NCBI RefSeq assembly: GCF_000243215.1
Contig: NZ_JH594597.1
Location: 71,005-135,004, forward strand
DNA: 64,000 nucleotides
Reading direction: 5' to 3'
Source: Odoribacter laneus YIT 12061
GTDB taxonomy: Bacteria; Bacteroidota; Bacteroidia; Bacteroidales; Marinifilaceae
Shown here: piece after piece, positions 17,897 through 27,329 of the stretch
How the letters are laid out: the number at the start of each line of letters is the position of its first letter
Numbering within the stretch: the stretch's first letter is position 1
The notes under the pieces: generated by a model
What the model saw: the letters and a program-made list of their open reading frames with translations, nothing else
What the model was told of the DNA's origin: nothing
Databases searched by the model: none
Made by a program: the position numbers and the translations under genes

Positions 17897-19594
17897 TTAC
17901 AAACTCAAATACTCTGCAATAGGTCCTAAGGTAAGAGCCGGGAAGAAAGACAATGCAGCTACAATCAGAATGACAGCAAATGTCATAACCGCAAATGTCC
18001 CTGTATCCGTTTTCAAAGTACCTGCACTTTCCGGTATGAACTTTTTAGAAGCTAACAAACCGGCAATAGCGACCTGTCCTACAATCGGCAAATAACGCCC
18101 CAAAATTAACACCAAGCCAGTGGTAAAATTCCAAAAATAAGTGTTGTCTCCCAGCCCTTCAAAACCGGAACCATTATTAGCAGCAGCAGAAGTATATTCA
18201 TACAACATTTCACTCAAGCCGTGAAAAGAAGGATTATTTAACCAAGCCCCGGCCAATTCCGGCTGATGGACTGCTAAATAACTGGCAATACCTGTTCCCA
18301 CCAGAATGATAAAAGGATGAGCCAAAGCAACAATCATGGCAATTTTCATTTCCCGGGCCTCTACTTTTTTTCCTAAAAATTCCGGGGTACGTCCTACCAT
18401 CAGCCCGCTGATAAACACAGCAATAATGATAAAAGTATAATAATTCATAAAACCTACCCCTACACCTCCAAACCAACTATTGATCATCATATTTAACATT
18501 GTCATCATACCTGTCAACGGCATAACACTATCGTGCATCCCATTGACCGAGCCATTGGATGTCACGGTAGTCGTCTGACTCCATAAGGCTGTGGCCGCCG
18601 ATCCCAGACGGATTTCCTTCCCTTCCATCGCCCCTCTATTCTGAGCAATACCCATTTCATCGATTCTGGGGTTCCCGTTCATCTCATAATAATGGGCTCC
18701 CACAACCCCTAACAGATAAGCAAACAACATCACCCCGAAGATCGTATAGGCTAACTTTTTCCGCTTTAAATAAAATCCGAGAGCGAATACCATAGCCATC
18801 GGCAGGATTAGAATAGACCAACATTCTACCATGTTAGTCAAGAAAGTAGGATTTTCCAAAGGATGTGCAGAATTGACCCCGAAATAACCTCCGCCGTTTG
18901 TACCCAATTGCTTAATCGGTACGATAGCTGCAGCCGGCCCTTGAGAAACAGACTGCCGAGCACCTTCAAGGGTCGTCAACTCCATCTTTCCGTCAAACCC
19001 CATGGGGGTACCATTCAGAATTAATATAAAACCAACAATCAACGATAAAGGCAATAAGATACGGGTACAACTCTTTACCAAAAGATTCCAGAAATTACCG
19101 ATCTGCTTCCCGCTACGGGTAGCCATCGCTTTAAAAATTCCAGCTAAAGCTGCCATACCGGTAGCTGCCGTGATAAACTGAAACAGCATAATGACAAACA
19201 ACTGGGTAAAATAAGTTAAACCACTTTCCCCACTGTAATGCTGTAAATTACAATTTACCATAAAACTGATACACGTATTAAAGGCCAGATCAGGGGTTTG
19301 TCCGGCATTTCCGTCCGGATTAAGAGGCAAGCACCCCTGACATACCAACAAAATCATTCCCCAGAAAAACCAAAATACGTTAATGGTAAGCAAAGCAACC
19401 AAAAACTTTTTCCAATTCATTTCTTCCTGGGGATTGATTCCACACAACTTATAAATCCATTTTTCAATAGGGGCCATAAAATCCGACCAGGTACGTTCCC
19501 CTTTATACACTTTTGCCATATAACGACCCAGTGGATAGGCTAAAACCACCATCGCTACAACCTGTAATACACTACCTAAAATTTCTGTATTCAT
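17897..19594 (-). CDS. kdpA: K+-transporting ATPase subunit KdpA
   Basis: A 565-residue channel-like subunit with about ten membrane helices, related to K+ channels. A selectivity-filter-type loop [14 protein letters not shown] is visible, as are FNTCISFM and NNGSGFEG repeats. I take the ATG at 19594 (MNTEILGS) as the start; the 16-residue in-frame extension is hydrophilic and overlaps the gap after kdpF. KdpA is the K+-binding pore of the KdpFABC pump. Confidence 0.96.
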   Translation of the reverse strand: MNTEILGSVLQVVAMVVLAYPLGRYMAKVYKGERTWSDFMAPIEKWIYKLCGINPQEEMNWKKFLVALLTINVFWFFWGMILLVCQGCLPLNPDGNAGQTPDLAFNTCISFMVNCNLQHYSGESGLTYFTQLFVIMLFQFITAATGMAALAGIFKAMATRSGKQIGNFWNLLVKSCTRILLPLSLIVGFILILNGTPMGFDGKMELTTLEGARQSVSQGPAAAIVPIKQLGTNGGGYFGVNSAHPLENPTFLTNMVECWSILILPMAMVFALGFYLKRKKLAYTIFGVMLFAYLLGVVGAHYYEMNGNPRIDEMGIAQNRGAMEGKEIRLGSAATALWSQTTTVTSNGSVNGMHDSVMPLTGMMTMLNMMINSWFGGVGVGFMNYYTFIIIAVFISGLMVGRTPEFLGKKVEAREMKIAMIVALAHPFIILVGTGIASYLAVHQPELAGAWLNNPSFHGLSEMLYEYTSAAANNGSGFEGLGDNTYFWNFTTGLVLILGRYLPIVGQVAIAGLLASKKFIPESAGTLKTDTGTFAVMTFAVILIVAALSFFPALTLGPIAEYLSL

Positions 19595-19662
19595 TTTTCT
19601 ATTTTTTAATTTCAGCTTACCAGTCTCCTCCCATGAAAACACAAACCGATAATCCGGAACGA

Positions 19663-19743
19663 CTAAAATTCTTCGGGTCTGATCAATACATACATCAAAT
19701 ACCCAAACATTACTACACTCAGAATAAACAATACTGTAAACAT
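19663..19743 (-). CDS. kdpF: KdpF, small stabilising subunit
   Basis: A 26-residue single-helix protein. Translation gives MFTVLFILSVVMFGYLMYVL followed by IRPEEF and a TAG stop. The C-terminal Y-L-x-Y-V-L-I-R-P-E-x-F pattern is characteristic of KdpF, which sits between KdpA and KdpB in the membrane. It lies 68 bases before kdpA, on the same strand and in the standard order. Confidence 0.88.
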   Translation of the reverse strand: MFTVLFILSVVMFGYLMYVLIRPEEF

Positions 19744-19757
19744 GATTTTAAGATTTT

Positions 19758-19850
19758 TTAAATTTTTTCAAACCAATCCACGCACTTGAAAAAAAACCAA
19801 TAACACAGCACTCCGACTGCACATAAAAAAATAAAAGATAAAATTTCCAT
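19758..19850 (-). CDS. 30-residue single-helix membrane protein ahead of kdpF
   Basis: The frame starts at the ATG at 19850 and ends in TAA. The protein begins MEILSFIFLCAVGVLCYWFF and ends KCVDWFEKI: one hydrophobic helix and an aromatic/charged tail. It ends 14 bases before kdpF and begins about 26 bases after the predicted sigma-54 start site, so it would be the first gene of the Kdp operon. I infer a Kdp accessory peptide. Function is undemonstrated. Confidence 0.6.
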   Translation of the reverse strand: MEILSFIFLCAVGVLCYWFFFKCVDWFEKI

Positions 19851-19886
19851 AGTTTTTAGATTTAATTAATTTTACTTTCTCTTTTA

Positions 19887-19902
19887 TACCAATGGCGTGC
19901 CC
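19887..19902 (-). promoter_or_regulatory. Candidate sigma-54 (-24/-12) promoter of the kdp operon
   Basis: Read on the minus strand the bases are GGGCACGCCATTGGTA. Compared with the consensus TGGCACG-N4-TTGCA, the -24 GG and CACG match, and the -12 position is GT rather than GC, with the correct 10-base spacing. Transcription would start near 19876, 26 bases before the 30-residue gene. Confidence 0.45.
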
Positions 19903-19976
19903 CGGTTTATCAACTTAAAATAAATCCTTCTGAATCTGATTTTTAGCTTATTTCCTTTCAAATAGGGCCAAAAACC

Positions 19977-19999
19977 GACCTTTTCAAAATGAAAAGGTC
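19977..19999. promoter_or_regulatory. Perfect inverted repeat upstream of the kdp promoter
   Basis: GACCTTTTCA and TGAAAAGGTC form a perfect 10-base inverted repeat around AAA, 76 bases upstream of the candidate -24 element. The position suits an enhancer-binding site for an NtrC-type activator. T-rich sequence on both sides means it could also be a terminator left from an older gene order. The rest of 19851-20166 is AT-rich, with no gene. Confidence 0.5.
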
Positions 20000-20136
20000 T
20001 TTTTTCAAAATAGTAAACGGAATCCCAAACAAACTGCAACCGATATCCATCGTAGAATATTTATAATTTATTATGAAATCTATGCTGATCCCTGATTTTT
20101 TATAAACAAATAGAGCACATCTAATTAATTATTTCA

Positions 20137-20144
20137 TACTTTTG
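20137..20144 (+). promoter_or_regulatory. Candidate -7 element for the LruC-domain gene
   Basis: TACTTTTG matches TAnnTTTG and lies 22 bases before the ATG. No good -33 TTTG is present at the expected distance. Confidence 0.4.
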
Positions 20145-20166
20145 TATAGTATTTAAATTCCATATC

Positions 20167-21801
20167 ATGAAATCATTTCTAATCGTATTATGTCTCTTTA
20201 TTTTAGGAGCATGCGTTGACAATAAAAATCTCTATAGCGACGAAAATCTGCAGGAATACGTAAATTCTTTCAGTAACCGAAAAGAAATCAAGGTAAACAT
20301 TACCTCTCCTCAGGACGGACAAGTATATGCTGTTTATTACCAATATCCTTATGAAGAAGGGAGTTTAGTAAAACAACCGGCTTTGATGGGAAAAACGCCA
20401 ATAAACACCTCGCTTCAAGTGCCAAAAGACGTAGAAGAATTATACATCCTCGGAAACGGAAAAATGTATGAATCTTCAGTAAAAGATATCCTGATCAATG
20501 CGACAAGCAGAAGTTCTGCTTCCCAAAGCATAGATGAAAATGTGTTGGCGGCAATTAACAGTTCTTATTTTCCGGAAGCGACCAACAATGTGAGAGGTGA
20601 AAATTTATTCAAATGCACCGACTTGGTGATCGCAGAAACGGGAAGTACGGGGAATTTCAAAGAAGCCGATGTATGGATGACTTTCATTGGTGATGGAGGA
20701 AGCCGGCAGGGAGGACTTTACGGAAAAATTTGGTTTTATACTTACAATAGCGATAAACAAAATTCTTTAGAAAAAGAAGACTGTTCATTTTTCGGATTGG
20801 TAGACGGACAGATCCAAGCTATACCTTACTCGGACATTGAAAAGAAAAACCATTACATATTCTATACCAAAGAAGAACTCAGTTCCGGGGGCATTTCTTC
20901 CTATAAAAAATACAAATTAGGGACATTCGAAAAAGGGATGAGTATCGGTTTCGTTTATTACGGAAACAGTAAAATTCAGTTTACAACTCCCCACCTCAAT
21001 GAAAAAGTAAATAATTTTACGCTTAAATACTTAGATGGCAAAGGGTCATTCAAAATAGAAAATCAATACATAGCCAACGGTTTTATCCGCCATATCCAAG
21101 AAGGAACTTTTGAAGGAAATATCTTAGGAATGGAAAACCGAAGCATTACCGAAGCAAAATACGACGGAGATTATAATGATATGTTATGTCTTTTGGAAAG
21201 CAATCCGCTCGCTATTAACCCCAGTGAACCTATTGATCCTCCTGTGATAGACGAATATAAAACAACGACAGGGCTCTATCTGTTTGAAGATAATTATCCG
21301 ACTCAGGGAGATTTCGATTTTAACGACGCAGTCATTGAATATAAAATTATTGATTATTATAAAACTTCTAATAAAGCGAAACAGGTTATTGCTAAATTAT
21401 TAGCTAAAGGAGCTTTATACGAAAATGAATTCGGATTTAAGGTAGGAAATAGCTATTCTCCTTTCCTGAAGGGCCTTAAGGGATATGAAAATGTACGACC
21501 AGAACAACAATATACAGATTTGGAACAATCCGCCAGCTATACGTTATATGGAGATATCAAACCCTATCTGTATAACGGGACAAATTATATTTTCGACACC
21601 AATTATAATACCGGGGTTTATCCTTATGTATTGGAAATTCCTATCAGTGACCCGGAAGACGCAAACTGGAAATTTCTCTGGTGTTCAGAAGGAAATAGCA
21701 TAGATGCTTGTTACTATTTTCTCCAAAATGCTAATGGAGGTCCACGTACCAGTGACTGGTATAAAACGCCGAAAAACGCCACCAAGACGTTCCAGCGGTA
21801 A
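20167..21801 (+). CDS. LruC-domain lipoprotein
   Basis: A 544-residue surface lipoprotein. The signal peptide ends in the lipobox LGAC, so Cys16 is lipidated. The middle part is not recognised. Near residue 378 lies the LruC/DUF4842 signature NYPTQGDFDFNDAVIEYKI, rich in Asp/Asn, and the domain extends towards the end. LruC-type proteins are cell-surface proteins of unknown role, often near fimbrial or polysaccharide genes. It stands alone, with its own -7 element and terminator, 1.3 kb before the fimbrial operon, and may be functionally linked to it (inference). Confidence 0.75.
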   Translation: MKSFLIVLCLFILGACVDNKNLYSDENLQEYVNSFSNRKEIKVNITSPQDGQVYAVYYQYPYEEGSLVKQPALMGKTPINTSLQVPKDVEELYILGNGKMYESSVKDILINATSRSSASQSIDENVLAAINSSYFPEATNNVRGENLFKCTDLVIAETGSTGNFKEADVWMTFIGDGGSRQGGLYGKIWFYTYNSDKQNSLEKEDCSFFGLVDGQIQAIPYSDIEKKNHYIFYTKEELSSGGISSYKKYKLGTFEKGMSIGFVYYGNSKIQFTTPHLNEKVNNFTLKYLDGKGSFKIENQYIANGFIRHIQEGTFEGNILGMENRSITEAKYDGDYNDMLCLLESNPLAINPSEPIDPPVIDEYKTTTGLYLFEDNYPTQGDFDFNDAVIEYKIIDYYKTSNKAKQVIAKLLAKGALYENEFGFKVGNSYSPFLKGLKGYENVRPEQQYTDLEQSASYTLYGDIKPYLYNGTNYIFDTNYNTGVYPYVLEIPISDPEDANWKFLWCSEGNSIDACYYFLQNANGGPRTSDWYKTPKNATKTFQR

Positions 21802-21826
21802 AACAAGATATATTGGAGCAGGAAAG

Positions 21827-21878
21827 AGGCTATTCGGTAATGTAAGATTTTGATATTGCCGAATAGCCTGTTTTATTT
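21827..21878 (+). terminator. Intrinsic terminator after the LruC-domain gene
   Basis: The stem AGGCTATTCGG/CCGAATAGCCT has a loop of about 21 bases and is followed by GTTTTATTTTTT. It starts 25 bases after the stop. Confidence 0.8.
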
Positions 21879-23086
21879 TTTAACAGTCGTTAAGTTCACT
21901 TTTAAACCTCATTTTTAGAAGAAGGGATTTATTCCCATTCACCTGAAAAAGGCAAAATAAGGTTACATTAAAGAATAGAAATTGGAGTCGGAATTCAGGT
22001 GGAACCAATACCGCAAGCTCTAACAACAAAATCCAGTGCCGTAAAGCACAGTCATAAAATAAATTACTGTTTTTAAGGTGCATCTTATACGAAGGCTCCC
22101 TTGATACTATACTTTTTGATTCTCTTATAAACCGAAATCCTTTTTTCTCGAAAATACATCCTTTGGGGAGGTTTTTCCTTCATTATCAACGAACCGAACC
22201 CTTGCTCAAACACAATTTTCATCCTAAGGCATAACCCTATCCCTGTGAAAATAGAAAAATCTAACCTCATCTTATTTGCCTCTTCATTACTTATCTGATA
22301 AGTTTCTGGGAAACGAAATATCGGCAGGAAAGTCAAAACATTACTCAGCACTCCCTCCAACAAACATCCCCTCTCCGCTGCCCCTATCTTGAGCAGCATA
22401 TCGACCTTCGTCATCGTATAAACCAAGGACATAAATCAGAAATTACTTTCCCTATCGGAATGATTCGTATGATCAGTGTACTTCTATCCCTATCCTCCTC
22501 TTATATAAAAATAACTAGTGGATCGTTCAAGAGACAATGAGTAAATATTAAAACGATTGAAATATCTTTAATTTATACAATAACATGATATACAGCGAAT
22601 TAAACGGTAAAAAATTTATTAATTTTATATTCATGTAATATTTTCATTATTAACAAACTGGAAATAGCCATAACAGACATATTCTTAGTGTTATATTATT
22701 TTATTTTTTATTTATCTACAAGCCGGCCTTCCCTCATGAAATAATTTATTTTACACAAAATCAATCAGAATTAATTTATATTTTTTATAAACCAACAAAA
22801 CTTGATATTCCTCATTAAAAACTTTTTTAACAATTACCTTACTCATTGTTTATCAACATACTACAATTTCATTACCTATTTTTTTTACTATGGAAAGAAC
22901 AGAGTCCTATAACGTTTAATAATAAAATATCTGCTATTATTTTTTGAGTAAGTATAATTTAAACCTTAAAGTATTTCTATTTTGTAAGAAACTAAAACAC
23001 AATAACCTAGCTACAAACAAGGCGTTATAAAGAAACAGCATTTCCATCTGGGAAGAGATCGTATTTTAACCATTAAAGCAAAAAGA
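21879..23086. other. AT-rich stretch without a convincing gene, upstream of the fimbrial operon
   Basis: About 1.2 kb with many A/T runs. Two minus-strand frames (22085-22432 and 21880-22083) have no recognisable product and no clear start signal. The part nearest 23087 must hold the fimbrial promoter. I found no exact TAnnTTTG with a -33 partner and no inverted repeats suggesting a switchable promoter. Confidence 0.5.
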
Positions 23087-23641
23087 ATGAAGAAATTCTG
23101 GATACTTCTGATCCTGGCTATGGTAACAGTAACCTTATCATATGGCCAGAAATTCGCAGCCAAATCCAACCTGTTGTATGATGCCACGACAACGTTTAAT
23201 CTGGGTATTGAATTTGGCATGGGGAAAAAAATGACCATGGATATTTCCGGGAATTACAATCCGTGGAAATTCAATAAATATCGACTGAAACACTGGCTGA
23301 TCCAACCTGAAATCCGCTATTGGTTCTGTGAAAGATTCAACGGGCATTTTCTCGGTATTCACGGGCATTATGCAACATATAATGTAGGCGGTTTGTTTTT
23401 CAATGACAATATGCGCCACAATCGTTACCAAGGGCATTTATACGGAGGAGGTATTTCATACGGTTACCAGTGGATTATCAATACCAGGTGGAACTTGGAA
23501 GCTACCATCGGAGTAGGATATGCCAGATTATATGACAGTAAATATCCGATCGCATCATGCGGTAAAAAAATCAGATCAGAACATCACAATTACTGGGGAC
23601 CGACAAAAGCAGGCATCACGATTATATACATCATTAAATAA
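23087..23641 (+). CDS. DUF3575 protein, first gene of the fimbrial operon
   Basis: A 184-residue outer-membrane-type protein with a signal peptide ending SYGQ (residue 21). The domain opens FAAKSNLLYDATTTFNLGIE, typical of DUF3575, and ends with barrel-like strands (AGITIIYIIK). DUF3575 proteins accompany Mfa/Fim-type fimbrial genes in Bacteroidales and are thought to be small barrels. The DUF3868 gene starts 11 bases after its stop. Confidence 0.85.
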   Translation: MKKFWILLILAMVTVTLSYGQKFAAKSNLLYDATTTFNLGIEFGMGKKMTMDISGNYNPWKFNKYRLKHWLIQPEIRYWFCERFNGHFLGIHGHYATYNVGGLFFNDNMRHNRYQGHLYGGGISYGYQWIINTRWNLEATIGVGYARLYDSKYPIASCGKKIRSEHHNYWGPTKAGITIIYIIK

Positions 23642-23652
23642 GGCTGGTAAAT

Positions 23653-25077
23653 ATGAAAAAGATACATCTTTTTATCGTTACATTTTTGCTAGGAATGAAT
23701 CCCATCCTGGCTGAACAATATGCACCCTATCAATTGAAAGTGACAGATTCCCGGTTAGTCAAAGAAAACGGCCGGTTGTCCGTTGAATTCACCATTGATT
23801 ATTCTTCGCTGGAAGTACCTGCCAATGACGAATTGATCGTTACTCCGGTAATTACCAAAGGACAAGACACTTTATCCCTACCCTTTCTTCTTTTTCCGGG
23901 CAAAACCAGGGACAAGGCAAATCAACGGAAAATGAGGCTTTATGGAAAAGAAGAAAATTTTCCGGTACCTTATGCAACCCTCTATCCTGGAGGAAAGGGG
24001 CAACTGTTATTTACCTATCGCCAGCAACTTCCTTTAGAAGAATGGATGTATGGGGGACAATTGGAATTGCTGCAAAACGTATACGGATGTGCAGACTGTC
24101 ATAAAATATTAGCCTCTATGCCATTAAATTATATTGCCAATCCTCCGCAGGTAGCTTTTATCATTCCGGTAATCGACCAGCAGCAGAAAGATACCTTAAC
24201 TTTATACGTTCATTTTCCCTGGGATCAGGCCGTCATCCTACCCGACTTCATGAACAATGCAACAGCATTAGGCAGGATGGACCATTCTATAGAAAGCATC
24301 TTACGGAAACAGCCTGGTAAGATTCAGCAAATTGCCCTGACAGGTTATGCTTCTCCGGAAGGCAAATATACCTACAACGCCCGATTGGCAGGAAGGCGGG
24401 CGAATGCCGTCAAAGAATATATCCTTAGAAAACACGACATTACGGGCAATCTGATCGCCACAGATACAGTGCCAGAAGACTGGCAGGGAGTACGCCACTG
24501 GGTTGATTCTTCCAACCTTAAGTATAAAAAGGAAGTCGTTGACATCATCGATAATACACCGGATCCAGATGCCAAGGATAACCGCTTGCGCCGCCTGGAC
24601 AAAAGTGTCACTTATAACCGTTTGTTGCGACAAGTTTATCCTTTCCTCAGAAAAGTGGAATACCGGGTAAACTATCACGCTGCCCCACTTACTTCAGAAG
24701 AGCTAAAAACAGTGTACCGCACACATCCGGAAAAGCTCAGTCCAGCAGAATTATATTCACTCTGTCAAACCTATCCTCAGGGATCTCCTGAATTTAACGA
24801 AATTATTTTCACCACGGTCCGTCTATATCCGAACAATGCAGCAGCCAATAATAACGCCGCCGCTGTTGCTTTGCAGCAAAACGACATGGCCCATGCCAAA
24901 GCGTATCTGTCGCAAGCAGGAAATACGAAAGAAACAGTGAATAACCGAGGAGTGTTGTTCCAACTAGAAGGAAATATCCCTGAAGCAATACAATGTTTTA
25001 AAGAGGCCTGTGCAAACGGTTGCCAGGAAAGCATTCAGAACCTAAACAACCTCGAAAGGACACAGTCTATTCAATAA
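23653..25077 (+). CDS. DUF3868 protein with OmpA-like and TPR-like parts
   Basis: A 474-residue periplasmic or outer-membrane protein. It has a signal peptide (1-20), then a DUF3868 domain (about 25-170) including the pair CADC, then an OmpA-like peptidoglycan-binding domain (about 185-330: LTGYASPEG, then N-x-x-L-A-x-x-R-A). The C-terminal region (about 370-460) has TPR-like helices. In Mfa-type loci the DUF3868 protein is an assembly or anchoring factor beside DUF3575 and the fimbrillin. Neighbour spacing of 11 and 34 bases supports one operon. Confidence 0.85.
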   Translation: MKKIHLFIVTFLLGMNPILAEQYAPYQLKVTDSRLVKENGRLSVEFTIDYSSLEVPANDELIVTPVITKGQDTLSLPFLLFPGKTRDKANQRKMRLYGKEENFPVPYATLYPGGKGQLLFTYRQQLPLEEWMYGGQLELLQNVYGCADCHKILASMPLNYIANPPQVAFIIPVIDQQQKDTLTLYVHFPWDQAVILPDFMNNATALGRMDHSIESILRKQPGKIQQIALTGYASPEGKYTYNARLAGRRANAVKEYILRKHDITGNLIATDTVPEDWQGVRHWVDSSNLKYKKEVVDIIDNTPDPDAKDNRLRRLDKSVTYNRLLRQVYPFLRKVEYRVNYHAAPLTSEELKTVYRTHPEKLSPAELYSLCQTYPQGSPEFNEIIFTTVRLYPNNAAANNNAAAVALQQNDMAHAKAYLSQAGNTKETVNNRGVLFQLEGNIPEAIQCFKEACANGCQESIQNLNNLERTQSIQ

Positions 25078-25111
25078 TCTGATCTACTAACATAACCTTA
25101 AAAACTAAAAA

Positions 25112-26248
25112 ATGAAAAAGACAAAATTCAACCTATTATTGTTTACGGCAGCTGTCGCACTCTCTGCCTGTAACAAAGACGATGTCGCACTGACGACAGA
25201 TGGAGACACGACTTTCCTACCGAAAGAAATGGTTACGATCAATTTCTCTACAAAAGCACCTGCTTTCAGCAATGGTCTATTGACACGTGCGGGAGAAAAA
25301 TTTCCGACCAACCTTTTCAGAGTCCTAGCCTTCCGTCATAATGGCACGGATTACATGTACCTGGATGATGTCAATTTCCAGAGTATCTCTTACGATGAAA
25401 CGAACCGGCAGTTCAACGGTACAGCACAACTTCCTGTAGGCGTCTATAAATTTATTCCTTCCTACGGACTTCCCAAAACATCAGATGCCAATGTCACCTT
25501 GACGGACTTGAGCAGTAAACCTGCCTTAAGTAACAGTCTGACAGCAACGCATATAGGTACATTGCCAGCCATCTACCTGCGGGAAAACGCCAATATTTCA
25601 TCTGATACACTGGGCACACACACTGGTACTCAAAATGTAGTTACGGCCACGATTAAACGTGCCATTTCACGTGTAGATGTCCTGTTTGTACGCGCAACCA
25701 AAGAGACCGACGGTACGTATAAGGAAATTGAAGGCGACGATGTTTTTGGAAAACATTCCGTTGCCTCTATTGTCCTGGATTTAGAGGGAGTAACACCCAG
25801 CGTAAGATTGATGGACGGAGGAGTGGTGGCAGGACCAACCATGCCCACATCTTTCACAGTCGTTAATCAAGTAATAAGTGACGGAAGTAATACCACCGGA
25901 AGTACCATTGGGGAGAGTACAGGAGAAATTCCTTATGATTTTGACAATGTTGGGGTGAAAGATATTATGAAAGGAGGGCATTATGCCTATGGGCCTTATG
26001 TTTTCCCCTTCTCTTCAACAACGACTACGACCAACCTGACTTTAACTGTTACTTCCGGAAAAGAAGCAGGAAACCATGTTTATGAAAGAAGTATCGATAT
26101 TGAAAATGTTCCTTTATCCAGGAATAAAGTGACCATGGTCAAACTTTACGTACTCCGGGGAGATTTTTTCAATACAGAAGTTGCATTTGAAATCGGAGTA
26201 AAGGAAGCTTGGGAAGGTTCACATATCGTTGATGGAGAAGCCAGTTAA
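25112..26248 (+). CDS. Fimbrillin-like lipoprotein, probable major subunit (FimA/Mfa family)
   Basis: A 378-residue lipoprotein with the lipobox LSAC (Cys20). The sequence LLTRAGE (Arg59-Ala60) resembles the Arg-X sites where Bacteroidales fimbrillins are trimmed after lipidation. Two beta-sandwich domains follow, and the C-terminal strand region (KVTMVKLYVLRGDFF) is like other Mfa/FimA subunits that polymerise by strand exchange. It is first among five subunit genes and is followed by a strong hairpin, which suits a highly expressed major subunit. The family is well supported; the major role is inferred. Confidence 0.8.
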   Translation: MKKTKFNLLLFTAAVALSACNKDDVALTTDGDTTFLPKEMVTINFSTKAPAFSNGLLTRAGEKFPTNLFRVLAFRHNGTDYMYLDDVNFQSISYDETNRQFNGTAQLPVGVYKFIPSYGLPKTSDANVTLTDLSSKPALSNSLTATHIGTLPAIYLRENANISSDTLGTHTGTQNVVTATIKRAISRVDVLFVRATKETDGTYKEIEGDDVFGKHSVASIVLDLEGVTPSVRLMDGGVVAGPTMPTSFTVVNQVISDGSNTTGSTIGESTGEIPYDFDNVGVKDIMKGGHYAYGPYVFPFSSTTTTTNLTLTVTSGKEAGNHVYERSIDIENVPLSRNKVTMVKLYVLRGDFFNTEVAFEIGVKEAWEGSHIVDGEAS

Positions 26249-26264
26249 AAAAATTAAAGAAGAA

Positions 26265-26292
26265 GTTGTCCAAAAAGAACTTTTTGGACAAC
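26265..26292 (+). terminator. Hairpin after the probable major fimbrillin gene (partial terminator)
   Basis: The perfect 13-bp stem GTTGTCCAAAAAG/CTTTTTGGACAAC has a 2-base loop and lies 16 bases after the stop codon. CCCCTTCTTCCC follows rather than a clean T tract, so it may attenuate or protect the mRNA. Confidence 0.6.
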
Positions 26293-26345
26293 CCCTTCTT
26301 CCCTTCCGGTTTTTCCCTGACTTACCAATTATTTTAAGAGAGAAA

Positions 26346-27317
26346 ATGATGAAAGTAAAAATGATTATTTATCTGGCATGTATTTCTATCCTGGGAGCAT
26401 GTTCTACTTCAGGAGAGGAAACACTTTTACAACCTGTTACCCAAGCCGGATTTCAGCGGGTCACCTTTACAAGAGCAAATAATATCCCCTACTCTATAGC
26501 TGTTTTCAGGGAATTTAATCATGTATTTCTTTATCAAAAAACCCTGAATACAGGTTGGACGGGAAACGGACAACTGACAACAGAATTACCTATCGGAAAC
26601 TATCAATTTCTTTTTGCACTCCATTATGGGCAAAACACTCTTTTATCTCCGGAATTATTTCCCAACGAAACCCCTTTCAATGAACTGAAATTCCTATCCC
26701 AGCAGGATCCGGATAATGAGGGACTTATTTTACCCGCAGATGAATTGTTTTTACCAGAAACCCATGCAGATTCAATCTACCATATCACAGCCTCCTCCAC
26801 AATAAAGTGTACCTTACAGAGGGCTGTCTGCCAGACTTTGCTCTATATAAAAAGAGGGCAAAAAACAGACGATGGCCATTATCTTCCCATCGCTTATGAG
26901 AACAATAAAAATATACTCCAATCCCTCAGCAGCATAAAAATGAATCTCCAACAGACAGGTACAGCAACTACTGTAAACGCTGTATCAACAGGGCAAGGAG
27001 AAATCCTTTCCGACTTCGACCTTTCTGCCCCCGATACCTTGACAACAGAAGGATTTGCCGTATTCAAAGGCCCTTTCTTTTTTCCAGCTGAGAATAATGG
27101 AGAAATAACCGCCCGGATTACATTGGAACCGGCAACCAATAGCCCGCAACCTGTCCTGACTTCTACTGTCACAAGCAATCTTCAACGCAACCAACAATTC
27201 ATCATCACAATTTGGGTGACCAATGACTGGAATTTTATAAATGTAGAAGCTGATACCAGAGAAATGAATAGAGAAATTGAAGGCATTAAAGATATATGGG
27301 ACGACCAAGTTAATTAA
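26346..27317 (+). CDS. Fimbrillin-like lipoprotein, accessory subunit
   Basis: A 323-residue lipoprotein. I place the start at the ATG at 26346 because a signal peptide with lipobox LGAC (Cys19) follows directly; the longer in-frame version would read through the upstream hairpin. TFTRANN (Arg43-Ala44) is a possible maturation site. The beta-rich body ends RNQQFIITIWVTNDW, like the closing strands of Mfa/FimA-type subunits. It is probably a minor fibre component. The next gene starts 12 bases later. Confidence 0.7.
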   Translation: MMKVKMIIYLACISILGACSTSGEETLLQPVTQAGFQRVTFTRANNIPYSIAVFREFNHVFLYQKTLNTGWTGNGQLTTELPIGNYQFLFALHYGQNTLLSPELFPNETPFNELKFLSQQDPDNEGLILPADELFLPETHADSIYHITASSTIKCTLQRAVCQTLLYIKRGQKTDDGHYLPIAYENNKNILQSLSSIKMNLQQTGTATTVNAVSTGQGEILSDFDLSAPDTLTTEGFAVFKGPFFFPAENNGEITARITLEPATNSPQPVLTSTVTSNLQRNQQFIITIWVTNDWNFINVEADTREMNREIEGIKDIWDDQVN

Positions 27318-27329
27318 TACAGATCAAAA

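Noticed and set aside
21880-22432. Two minus-strand frames (67 and 115 codons) before the fimbrial operon
   Set aside because: No recognisable domain, no orderly hydrophobic pattern and no supported start; at best a decayed remnant.
22440-23086. Invertible promoter for the fimbrial operon
   Set aside because: Searched by eye for inverted repeats flanking a promoter, as in phase-variable Bacteroides loci; none found.
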